DNA of 64,000 nt, from NCBI RefSeq assembly GCF_004136575.1, contig NZ_NOIQ01000015.1, positions 1 through 64,000 of the forward strand. The letters run 5' to 3'. The stretch is from Rothia koreensis (GTDB taxonomy: Bacteria > Actinomycetota > Actinomycetes > Actinomycetales > Micrococcaceae). The notes below the pieces were generated by a model. The model worked only from the letters and a program-made list of their open reading frames with translations, was not told the origin of the DNA and searched no databases. Shown here piece by piece: positions 57,385 to 64,000 of this stretch. The translations under genes were made by a program, and so were the position numbers. Numbering within the stretch: position 1 is the stretch's first letter; each line of letters opens with the position of its first letter.

Positions 57385-57786
57385 GGGGTCGCCTTTCGAG
57401 GGACGATGTGTTGCAGAGTGCGCCCATCGCAACTTGGCACGACGGGTTGTTATTCCCCTTCACCGGGTGCAGGGCCCTCACTGTCGCGCATCGCACACCC
57501 CGGAGCGACCGAGACGACATCACGTTTTGATAAAGACCCGCGTGCCACCTTGTGAGGTGTACTCGCGAGTGTTTTATTTGAACCCGTCGATATCGACGGA
57601 TGTGTGCGCACATCGCATATTCGGCCGCATGCGCCTGCAATGCGGCGGAATCAAGGGAATGAACCACGTGAGCCAGGCACGGGGGCGGATCGGTTGAGTG
57701 CCGCTCCGTCCCCGCTCCCACGTGCCGCTCCGGTCCCCGGTCTCGCGTGCCGGGCAACTTGCGGCCTGGCACTCCGGCGTCGAGTC
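57385..57786. other. Intergenic region between namA and galK
   Basis: 402 bp without a credible gene. It holds the namA promoter region, three palindromes (described separately) and a near-repeat of GTGCCGCTCCG (~57697 and ~57722). Confidence 0.5.
57561..57614. promoter_or_regulatory. Three adjacent palindromes upstream of namA
   Basis: ACTCGCGAGT (57561-57570), CCGTCGATATCGACGG (57584-57599, perfect 16 bp) and GATGTG-TGCG-CACATC (57599-57614). Positions 177-230 bp upstream of namA. They may be operators; the protein is unknown. Confidence 0.45.
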
Positions 57787-59163
57787 CTAGAGATCTCGGT
57801 TCGCGGGACGCCCTGGGGCCAGCGGCAGGAACACCGGTTTCTCATATCCTCGATCGGCGAAAGCGTCCGCGACGGCCTGGGCTGTCTCGGGGACGCGCTC
57901 GCGGGTCGTCAGGGCCAGGACGGCGCCGCCGAATCCTCCGCCGACGAGTCGCGCACCCAGCGCATCGTGATCCAGGCACGTGTCGACGGCGACGTCGAGC
58001 TCGTTGCGCGACGCCCCGAGGTCGTCCCTCATGGATGCGTGCGAAGTCGTGAACAGTTGACCCAGCTCCCGCCACGTTTCCGGTGTGGTGGGGGTTCGAT
58101 CCGTGAACAGGGTTCGGGCCCGCTCGACGAGCATCATGTCCGTGAAGACGTGTTTGGTCCAGCCGTAGAGCTTGTCCTCGCCGAGGCCCTCGAGCACACC
58201 CGGAACCCGGGCGCAACGCTCGAGCGTGTCCGCGACGGTCGATTCTCGCGCCCGGCGTGCCTCCTCGGCATCGAGGTCCGGGAAACCCAGGTCGTCGGGA
58301 AGCAGGGCACGCAGGTTCTCAGCACCCGTGGCCTGCCTGAGGTCCTCGCAGGCATTGCGGCGGCTCGAATACTGCCCGTCCGCCAGATCGTGGGGCGCGC
58401 GGCTGTCGATCACGAGAAAGGCCAGTCCGGCCCCGGTCACGTTGACGTCCACGGGTTCGAACGAGAAGTCACGGAAGTCGATGACCATCGCCTGTCCGGG
58501 AAGCGACCGCAACGATGTTGTCTGGTCGAGGCCACCGGTCACGGCACCCGCGACCTCGTTCTCCGCCCGCATACAGACTCGGGCGAGGCGAGCACGGAGG
58601 TCGTCGTTGTCCGGGCCGCAACCACCGACCGGGAGCGGCTCGAGAGATTCCTCGGTCCGGAGCGGACAGGAGAGTTCGAGCAGAGCCAGGGCGGTCGAGC
58701 ACTCGAGCGCTGCGGAGGAGGAGAGACCACCACCGACGGGAACGGTGGAATCGATGAGAAGATCCGCTCCGAAGTCCGGGGGCAAGGAAATGTCCTCGCC
58801 GCCTTCCTGATTCATCGACCAGGCGACGCCGCCGACGTACCCGAACCACCCGGAGACCGTGCCCGGAGCGATCTCGCGCAGGGGGCGCTCGACCGGGGTG
58901 GGCATCTGCAAGGACTCCGCGTGGAGGATGCCGTCACGGCGCAGTCGGCCGGCGATGAGGGTTCTGTACGGGAGAGGGGTGGGGAAACAGGACCCACCGT
59001 TGAAATCGACGTATTCGCCCAGGAGATTCAGGCGGCCGGGGGCGGACCAGATGCCGTCCGGTTCCGATCCGTACCTCTCGACGAAAGCCTCACGCAACGA
59101 TTCCACCTGCGCGGTGTGGTCCGGCAAGGTGGCCCACTGGGCCGCGATCGAGGCCTCGGTCAT
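57787..59163 (-). CDS. galK: Galactokinase
   Basis: 458 residues. GHMP-kinase motifs are present: APGRLNLLGEYVDFNGG (substrate binding), PVGGGLSSSAALE (ATP loop) and GARLVGGGFGGAVLAL near the C-terminus. It phosphorylates galactose to galactose-1-phosphate (Leloir pathway). The start at 59163 gives the normal N-terminus; in-frame sequence to 59274 is extra. galT and galE are not in the window. A TetR gene follows upstream in the same orientation. Confidence 0.94.
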   Translation of the reverse strand: MTEASIAAQWATLPDHTAQVESLREAFVERYGSEPDGIWSAPGRLNLLGEYVDFNGGSCFPTPLPYRTLIAGRLRRDGILHAESLQMPTPVERPLREIAPGTVSGWFGYVGGVAWSMNQEGGEDISLPPDFGADLLIDSTVPVGGGLSSSAALECSTALALLELSCPLRTEESLEPLPVGGCGPDNDDLRARLARVCMRAENEVAGAVTGGLDQTTSLRSLPGQAMVIDFRDFSFEPVDVNVTGAGLAFLVIDSRAPHDLADGQYSSRRNACEDLRQATGAENLRALLPDDLGFPDLDAEEARRARESTVADTLERCARVPGVLEGLGEDKLYGWTKHVFTDMMLVERARTLFTDRTPTTPETWRELGQLFTTSHASMRDDLGASRNELDVAVDTCLDHDALGARLVGGGFGGAVLALTTRERVPETAQAVADAFADRGYEKPVFLPLAPGRPANRDL

Positions 59164-59301
59164 GGAGTTGTACCTGAATTCTTCTTCTCGGTGATGTGAT
59201 TCGGCGAGGAGCCGGGACGCGTCCGGCCACGGCACTCGCTGCGGACTGCCAGGTTCACTGGGCGCGCTATACATTGTAGGGCGAGGTCCCCACCGTCCCC
59301 G

Positions 59302-59913
59302 TTACTGTTCGGATGCCTCGTCGAGCACACCCCGAATGACAGCCCGGACTCCGAACTCGCACGCGCGCGCATCCTGGATGTCGCGGGCTCCCGAATCCTC
59401 GGCCGGCGCGGAGGACGCCTCGAGCCTGAGTCGGTTGTGCTCCGTCGAAACGAACCCCAGGACCGTGTGCAGGACGGTTCTGGCCGCCCAATCCGCGTGG
59501 GTCGGGCTGATCGATCCGCGCTCGAAGGTCTCGCGCATCGCCACGAACGAGGAGACGGACTCCTGGTCCGCCGCCAGGGCGATCCCGATGACGTCCGCAC
59601 CGTCCTGGTACCGCAGTACGGCCTCCCTGGCCGCACGTGCCTGTTCGACGACGGTCTCGGTGACCTCGCGCTCGCTGATCCCCTGGGTGTGGGGCGAATC
59701 CCCCGGGTCATTCCGTGACACAGCCGGAGCGGGCCCAAGCATCCTGCCCGCCAGACGGGTGAGCAGCTCCTGCTTGTTCCTGACGTGGTAGTACAGCGCT
59801 CCTGGGGCGACGCCGAGCTCCGTGGCGAGCCTGCGCATGGACAGGTCGCCCAGCCCGTAGTCGCTCAGCAACGACAGGGCTGTTTCGAGGATGCGTTCAC
59901 GGGTGAGGGCCAC
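59302..59913 (-). CDS. TetR-family transcriptional regulator
   Basis: 203 residues. The N-terminal DNA-binding domain is clear: RERILETALSLLSDYGLGDLS, then RRLATELGVAPGALYYHVRNK. The ligand domain (~60-203) resembles TetR_C-type. Neighbours are galK (139 bp downstream) and a PfpI-family gene upstream in the same direction. Ligand and targets are unknown; a BioQ-type repressor of bioB is one possibility. Confidence 0.9.
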   Translation of the reverse strand: MALTRERILETALSLLSDYGLGDLSMRRLATELGVAPGALYYHVRNKQELLTRLAGRMLGPAPAVSRNDPGDSPHTQGISEREVTETVVEQARAAREAVLRYQDGADVIGIALAADQESVSSFVAMRETFERGSISPTHADWAARTVLHTVLGFVSTEHNRLRLEASSAPAEDSGARDIQDARACEFGVRAVIRGVLDEASEQ

Positions 59914-59964
59914 GGGACGAGTCTACCGATTCGATTCCCGTGCCCTCACTCGGTCCCGTGGTTC

Positions 59965-60504
59965 TCAGGCGGAGAGAGCCTCGGAGACCGCCGCGTTGAA
60001 AGCGTCGATGTCGTTGGGGTTGCGGCTCGTGATGAGGTTGCCGTCCACCACGACCTGCGAGTCCTCCCACGAGGCACCGGCGTTGATCAGGTCGGTGCGA
60101 ATGGACTCGAACGACGTGAGCCGTCGACCGCGGGCCAGCTCCGCCTGAGCCAGGATCCACGGTGCGTGGCAGATCGCCGCCACGGTCTTCTCCTGATCGA
60201 AGAAGGCCCGGACGAAGTCGGTGGCGCCCTCGGCGATCCGCAGCGTGTCGGCATTGATGGTGCCGCCGGGCAGAACCAGTGCGTCGAATTCCTCGGGCTT
60301 CGCTTCGGACAGCGGCAGGTCCACGTCGAAGGAATCGCCGTGGTCCCAGTCGCCGTTCATCGCCGTCAGTGTGCCCTCCGCGGGAGAGACGATCACGGTC
60401 TGCGCACCGGCGTCGTCGAGCGCCTTGCGCGGACGGGTCAGTTCGACTTCCTCGACGCCATTGGTCAGAAGGAATGCGATTTTCTTTCCGGACAGGTCTG
60501 ACAT
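59965..60504 (-). CDS. DJ-1/PfpI family protein
   Basis: 179 residues. The catalytic Cys is in AAICHAPWIL, with LVLPGGTINADTLR before it and TSFESIRTDLINAGASW after it. This is the PfpI/YhbO type, proposed to act on protein damage or glyoxal adducts. It is 51 bp upstream of the TetR gene and divergent from bioB. Enzyme activity is not established for this sequence. Confidence 0.9.
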   Translation of the reverse strand: MSDLSGKKIAFLLTNGVEEVELTRPRKALDDAGAQTVIVSPAEGTLTAMNGDWDHGDSFDVDLPLSEAKPEEFDALVLPGGTINADTLRIAEGATDFVRAFFDQEKTVAAICHAPWILAQAELARGRRLTSFESIRTDLINAGASWEDSQVVVDGNLITSRNPNDIDAFNAAVSEALSA

Positions 60505-60631
60505 GATCCAATACCCCTTTTCTGTGTGGTGTTGTCGAGACCAATCTATGGCTCGGACGATGGCTTGGGAACAGGTGTGCGCTCACAGCCAACCGGCCGC
60601 TGATGGCCCGAAACGCGGGAACCGTCACCAC

Positions 60632-60659
60632 TTGAACGGTGTTCAAAAACACGGTTCAA
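60632..60659. promoter_or_regulatory. BioQ-like operator upstream of bioB
   Basis: TTGAACGGTGTTCAA (60632-60646) contains the TGAAC-N3-GTTCA core of actinobacterial BioQ sites. A further half-site gives a 12-4-12 inverted repeat with one mismatch. It ends 8 bp before the bioB ATG. Confidence 0.65.
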
Positions 60660-60666
60660 TGCATCC

Positions 60667-61866
60667 ATGCACACTTCGTACACGGAACTCGCTCACAGGA
60701 TCTCGGAAGACCACCGGTTGACGCGCGATGAGGCCCTGGAAATCCTTTCGGCCGACGACGCAGCAACTTTCGACGTCGTCCACGCCGCCTCCACCCTGCG
60801 ACACCAACACTTCGGTAACACCGTCAAGGTCAACTACCTGGTCAATCTGAAGTCCGGGCTGTGCCCGGAAGATTGCTCGTACTGTTCCCAGCGCCTCGGC
60901 TCGGCGGCCGAGATCCTGAAGTACTCATGGATCAAGCCCGAAGAGGCCGTGCGTCAGGGGAGCCTGGGCGTGGTCGGAGGGGCGTCCCGCATCTGCATGG
61001 TCGCGAGTGGCAAGGGGCCGACCGACCGCGACGTCGACCGCGTGTCGCGCATGATCGAGGGGCTCAAGGAATCCAACCCCGATATCGAAGTGTGCGCGTG
61101 CCTCGGCATCCTGAAGGACGGTCAGGCCCAGCGACTGAAACAGGCCGGAGCGGATGCGTACAACCACAACCTGAACACGTCCGAGGACCACTACTCCGAA
61201 ATTTGCTCGACGCACTCCTTCTCGGAACGCGTCGCGACCGTGAATCAGGCGCACGACGCCGGGCTTCAGGCCTGCTCGGGTCTGATCGTCGGTATGGGGG
61301 AGAGCCCCGAGCAGCTGGTCGACGCCGTGTTCTCCCTGGTCGAACTGGATTCCGAATCGATCCCCGTCAACTTCCTGATGCCTTTCGAAGGAACGCCTCT
61401 CGAGGGAACCTGGGAGCTCACCCCGCTGAAGTGCCTGAGGATCCTCTCCATGGTCCGTTTCGCGGCACCCGACAAGGAAATCCGTATGGCGGGAGGGCGC
61501 GAGATGCACCTGCGCTCGCTCCAGCCGACCGCATTGCGCGTGGTCAATTCGCTCTTCCTGGGCGACTACCTGACGAGCGAGGGGCAATCCGCCGTGGACG
61601 ATCTCCGCATGATCCAGGACTCGGGGTTCGTGGTCCTCGGGGCGGAGGATCGGGACCTCGTGGCCGAGCACGAAGCATACCTCCAAGCGCATCAGCAGGA
61701 TCTGTCCGATGCGGATACCGGTGCCGAAGAGTCCACGGCGCCTGCCCAGGCCGTGGCGCCCTGCGGACAGGTCGCGAGTTGCTCGAAGGGGAACGGTGCT
61801 TCGGGGTCCGTCCCCCTGACGATCCGACGGCGCGGCGTCGGAACCTCCGTCGCCCCGAATGCCTGA
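60667..61866 (+). CDS. bioB: Biotin synthase
   Basis: 399 residues. The radical SAM cluster motif CPEDCSYC is at Cys66, Cys70 and Cys73; [12 protein letters not shown] and the [10 protein letters not shown] segment are BioB signatures. It inserts sulfur into dethiobiotin. No strong ribosome-binding site is seen, and the operator ends 8 bp before the ATG, so the mRNA may be nearly leaderless. The last ~55 residues are an extra tail with Cys ([10 protein letters not shown]). No other bio genes are adjacent. Confidence 0.95.
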   Translation: MHTSYTELAHRISEDHRLTRDEALEILSADDAATFDVVHAASTLRHQHFGNTVKVNYLVNLKSGLCPEDCSYCSQRLGSAAEILKYSWIKPEEAVRQGSLGVVGGASRICMVASGKGPTDRDVDRVSRMIEGLKESNPDIEVCACLGILKDGQAQRLKQAGADAYNHNLNTSEDHYSEICSTHSFSERVATVNQAHDAGLQACSGLIVGMGESPEQLVDAVFSLVELDSESIPVNFLMPFEGTPLEGTWELTPLKCLRILSMVRFAAPDKEIRMAGGREMHLRSLQPTALRVVNSLFLGDYLTSEGQSAVDDLRMIQDSGFVVLGAEDRDLVAEHEAYLQAHQQDLSDADTGAEESTAPAQAVAPCGQVASCSKGNGASGSVPLTIRRRGVGTSVAPNA

Positions 61867-61882
61867 GGCGGAATAGAGACAC

Positions 61883-61949
61883 TTCGGGCCGAGGTGGCAC
61901 TCGCGTGCACGAATTCGGTAAAAATCTGCACAAAAATGCCACTTCGGCG
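61883..61949. repeat. REP-like palindrome, copy C
   Basis: CCGAGGTGGCACTCGCGTGC opens and GCACAAAAATGCCACTTCGG closes this imperfect palindrome. It is the same family as 268-329 and 14681-14829. It begins 17 bp after the bioB stop. Confidence 0.75.
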
Positions 61950-62007
61950 TGGGGACGGGCGATCGTGTGACGCGCGCATGGGGCCAGTCCGATAAAGTGG
62001 TCCCACT

Positions 62008-63681
62008 GTGGATTTCTTGATCGTCGTCATCGTGATTCTGTTGGCGACCCTCGTCCTCGTGGGGGTCGGCGACAGATTCAACCTGCCGTGGCCGGTCCTG
62101 CTGACCCTCGCCACGGCCGCGATGATTTTCATCCCGGGCGTTCCGAACGTCAAGGTCCAGCCCGAACTCATTCTGCCGATCTTCCTGCCGCCCCTGTTGT
62201 GGGCGCTCGGCCAACGGGCCAGTTGGCAGATGTTCCGGACCAACTGGCGTGCGATCGTGACCTACTCGGTCGTCCTGGTCACCCTCACCATCCTTGCGGT
62301 CATGTGGACGTCCATGGTCTTCATCCCCGGGATGACGGTCGCCGCGGCCGTCGCGATCGGTGCCGCCGTCGCGCCGCCCGACCCCGTGGCCGTGGAAGCC
62401 GTGTCGGAACCCGTGGGCATCCCCCGACGAATCGTCGCGACGCTCCAGACCGAGGGGCTCTTCAACGACGCCGTCTCCCTTGTCGCCTTCCAGGCCGCGC
62501 TCGCGGCCATCACGGTCAACAGCCATCTCTCCGCACCGTTGCTGGTTCTCGAATTCCTGTACACGGCCGTCGCTGCCGTGGCGATCGGCCTGTTCTTCGG
62601 GTGGCTCGGCGGAGTCGCGCGTCGTCACCTCAACTCGAGCGTCGCCCGGTCCGGATTGACCCTGATTATTCCGTTTGCCGTATATATCGCTTCGGAGGAA
62701 GTGCACGCCTCCGGCGTCATCGCCGTGGTGGTCGCGGCCGTTCAGATGTCCAGCACGATGGGCGACCTGGAACCCGAGGACCGACTGACCGGTACCGCAT
62801 TCTGGGAAGTCATCGAAATGCTGATCACCGGCGTCGCCTTCGGCCTGATCGGGCTCCAGGTGCGTCAGGTGATCGTCGATGCCGGGGACCGCATCGGGGA
62901 GATGATCCTTCACGGAGGCATCATCGCCGCGGTCGTGATTCTGCTCCGCCTGGCCTGGATGGTTCTGATCGTGGCCTTCAATCACGTCAAGAAGAGCCAG
63001 TCGATGACGCCACGATCCCTGGGCGAGGCGCTCGTGATGACCTGGTCCGGAATGCGCGGACTCGTGACCTTGGCCCTGGCCCTTTCCCTGCCGGCCGAGG
63101 GATTCGGATTCCGATCCGAGGTCCTGGTGATCGCGACGATGGTTCTTCTGTTCACCATGGTTTTCCCGGGTTTGACCCTGCCGATCCTGGTCAAGATGCT
63201 CGGACTGGATCGGGAGGACCACCAGGACCGTCAGGAGCGCGAGCTGCTCGAGCGGGCCCGGCGCGCGGCCATGCAGGCCGTGCGGCAGCACTCCGAAGAT
63301 GCGCCGCCGGAAGTCGTGTCGATGGTTTCCGACATCTACCGGCGCATGGTTCCGAAGAGCCCGCAAGAGGTCGAGAATCAGGAGCTCTACGAGGCTCAGG
63401 TGGCGGAGAGGAACAAACGGCGGAAGCTCTTCGCCACCATGAGAGACACGGCCCTCAGCGCGGCCCAGGACGAAATCATCAGCGCGCGCTCCGACCGGGG
63501 CGTGGACCCGGCGACTGTCGACCATGTGCTCCGCAAACTCGACCAGATGTCGGCGGTCCAGAACCCCGACATGGCCACGATCCTTCCCGGTTTCCAGCCC
63601 GGCTTCACGTCCCCGCCACCGGGCAAGACCCAGGACAGGACCCAGCCCCCGACCCGGAAGACGCCACGGTCCGACGCCTAG
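62008..63681 (+). CDS. CPA1-type Na+/H+ antiporter (NhaP family)
   Basis: 557 residues from a GTG start with about 12 hydrophobic segments. Conserved motifs are FLPPLLWALGQ, AVAPPDPVAVEAV and LFNDAVSLVAF; the transported-ion Asp sits in the PPDP/FNDA sites. GMRGLVTLALALSLP is the family's later conserved block. The last ~150 residues are a charged cytoplasmic tail. It exchanges Na+ or K+ for H+ at the membrane. Confidence 0.93.
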   Translation: MDFLIVVIVILLATLVLVGVGDRFNLPWPVLLTLATAAMIFIPGVPNVKVQPELILPIFLPPLLWALGQRASWQMFRTNWRAIVTYSVVLVTLTILAVMWTSMVFIPGMTVAAAVAIGAAVAPPDPVAVEAVSEPVGIPRRIVATLQTEGLFNDAVSLVAFQAALAAITVNSHLSAPLLVLEFLYTAVAAVAIGLFFGWLGGVARRHLNSSVARSGLTLIIPFAVYIASEEVHASGVIAVVVAAVQMSSTMGDLEPEDRLTGTAFWEVIEMLITGVAFGLIGLQVRQVIVDAGDRIGEMILHGGIIAAVVILLRLAWMVLIVAFNHVKKSQSMTPRSLGEALVMTWSGMRGLVTLALALSLPAEGFGFRSEVLVIATMVLLFTMVFPGLTLPILVKMLGLDREDHQDRQERELLERARRAAMQAVRQHSEDAPPEVVSMVSDIYRRMVPKSPQEVENQELYEAQVAERNKRRKLFATMRDTALSAAQDEIISARSDRGVDPATVDHVLRKLDQMSAVQNPDMATILPGFQPGFTSPPPGKTQDRTQPPTRKTPRSDA

Positions 63682-63854
63682 CCACGTGTTGAGCCGGAGC
63701 TGAGCCTCTCGCTGGACATCTGCATTTATCTCGCTAACCTATATGAGGTGTTTACAGCGGGTGGCCCACGCCATACATGGGGGTCCCCACCATCAAATAC
63801 TCGGCCATTGCCGGGGCGCATTGCTCGCCGCCGCTCGGCCGCAGGAGGAAGATC

Positions 63855-64000
63855 GTGAAGTCCGATGTCAACCTCAATCTCAAGGATGAATTGCCCGATT
63901 CGCCGCGTCGGCTCAAGGCCGATGACTGCATCGTCGTCGACAAGCCCCGGCTGATCCGTTCCCAGATTGGTGCTGGTGTCGGAAACTTCATGGAGTGGTA
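63855..64000 (+). CDS. MHS-family MFS transporter, 5' part (truncated by window)
   Basis: Only the first ~48 residues are in the window, from a GTG with AGGAGG 5-6 bases upstream. After a ~38-residue polar N-terminus, SQIGAGVGNFMEWY matches the first helix start of MHS-type carboxylate/osmolyte symporters (for example ProP, ShiA). The coding frame continues past 64000. Substrate unknown. Confidence 0.7.
   Translation, partial: MKSDVNLNLKDELPDSPRRLKADDCIVVDKPRLIRSQIGAGVGNFMEW

Noticed and set aside
60925-63525. 866-residue open frame on the minus strand
   Set aside because: It is antisense to bioB and the antiporter, Asp/His/Arg-rich and without domain signatures; an artefact of high GC.

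Overview
The window is the replication-origin region of a high-GC Gram-positive bacterium (Actinomycetota, most likely Micrococcales/Micrococcaceae). The evidence is gene order and gene content. rpmH-rnpA-yidD-yidC-jag-rsmG-parA-parB run leftward from dnaA. dnaA-dnaN-recF-dciA-gyrB-gyrA-DUF3566-tRNA-Ile-DLW39-tRNA-Ala run rightward. trxB-trxA and murJ with its pseudokinase partner lie beyond parB. GC is high, GTG and TTG starts are common, DnaA boxes have the TTGTCCACA/TTATCCACA form, and a DnaA-box-rich dnaA-dnaN gap is the likely oriC. I cannot assign a genus.

Layout. 0-5.5 kb: dispersed repeats, a Cds1-like cysteine desulfhydrase, and a leftward sulfonate/taurine ABC transporter plus TauD-type dioxygenase operon. 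6-9.1 kb: a DUF1345 membrane protein, then a translationally coupled three-gene leftward operon. This encodes a 106-residue peptide with four exact 23-residue repeats, a JmjC/cupin oxygenase and a sucrase/ferredoxin-like Fe-S protein. It is the most unusual locus here and looks like a peptide substrate with its modifying enzyme. 9.3-15.2 kb: dnaB, glycerate kinase, and rpsF-ssb-rpsR-rplI. 15.4-20.3 kb: an ABC-2 exporter and a 911-residue membrane protein. 20.3-27.2 kb: cca, a Nudix hydrolase, murJ, a pseudokinase/discoidin-like protein, trxB and trxA.

27.2-31 kb: parB and parA are separated by about 1 kb of non-coding DNA carrying five perfect parS sites. Two more perfect sites lie inside the parB coding region, one lies inside the trxA/parB terminator, and one degenerate site lies inside the 5' end of parA. 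31-35 kb: the rpmH-to-rsmG operon. 35-47.7 kb: the dnaA-to-gyrA replication block and two tRNAs. fdhD and a DUF6457 gene (molybdenum cofactor context) are inserted before gyrB.

47.7-64 kb: accessory genes. In order they are a relic of an MFS transporter next to an AraC regulator, a PiT phosphate transporter, DUF3349, cyclophilin, rhomboid, and a secreted NlpC/P60 hydrolase behind a c-di-AMP riboswitch. They continue with CsbD and Rv0909-like small proteins, an Old Yellow Enzyme, galK, TetR, PfpI, bioB behind a BioQ-like operator, an NhaP-type antiporter, and the start of an MHS-family transporter cut by the window end.

All identifications come from reading motifs and gene order. No database search was run, and operators, promoters and terminators are inferences from sequence.
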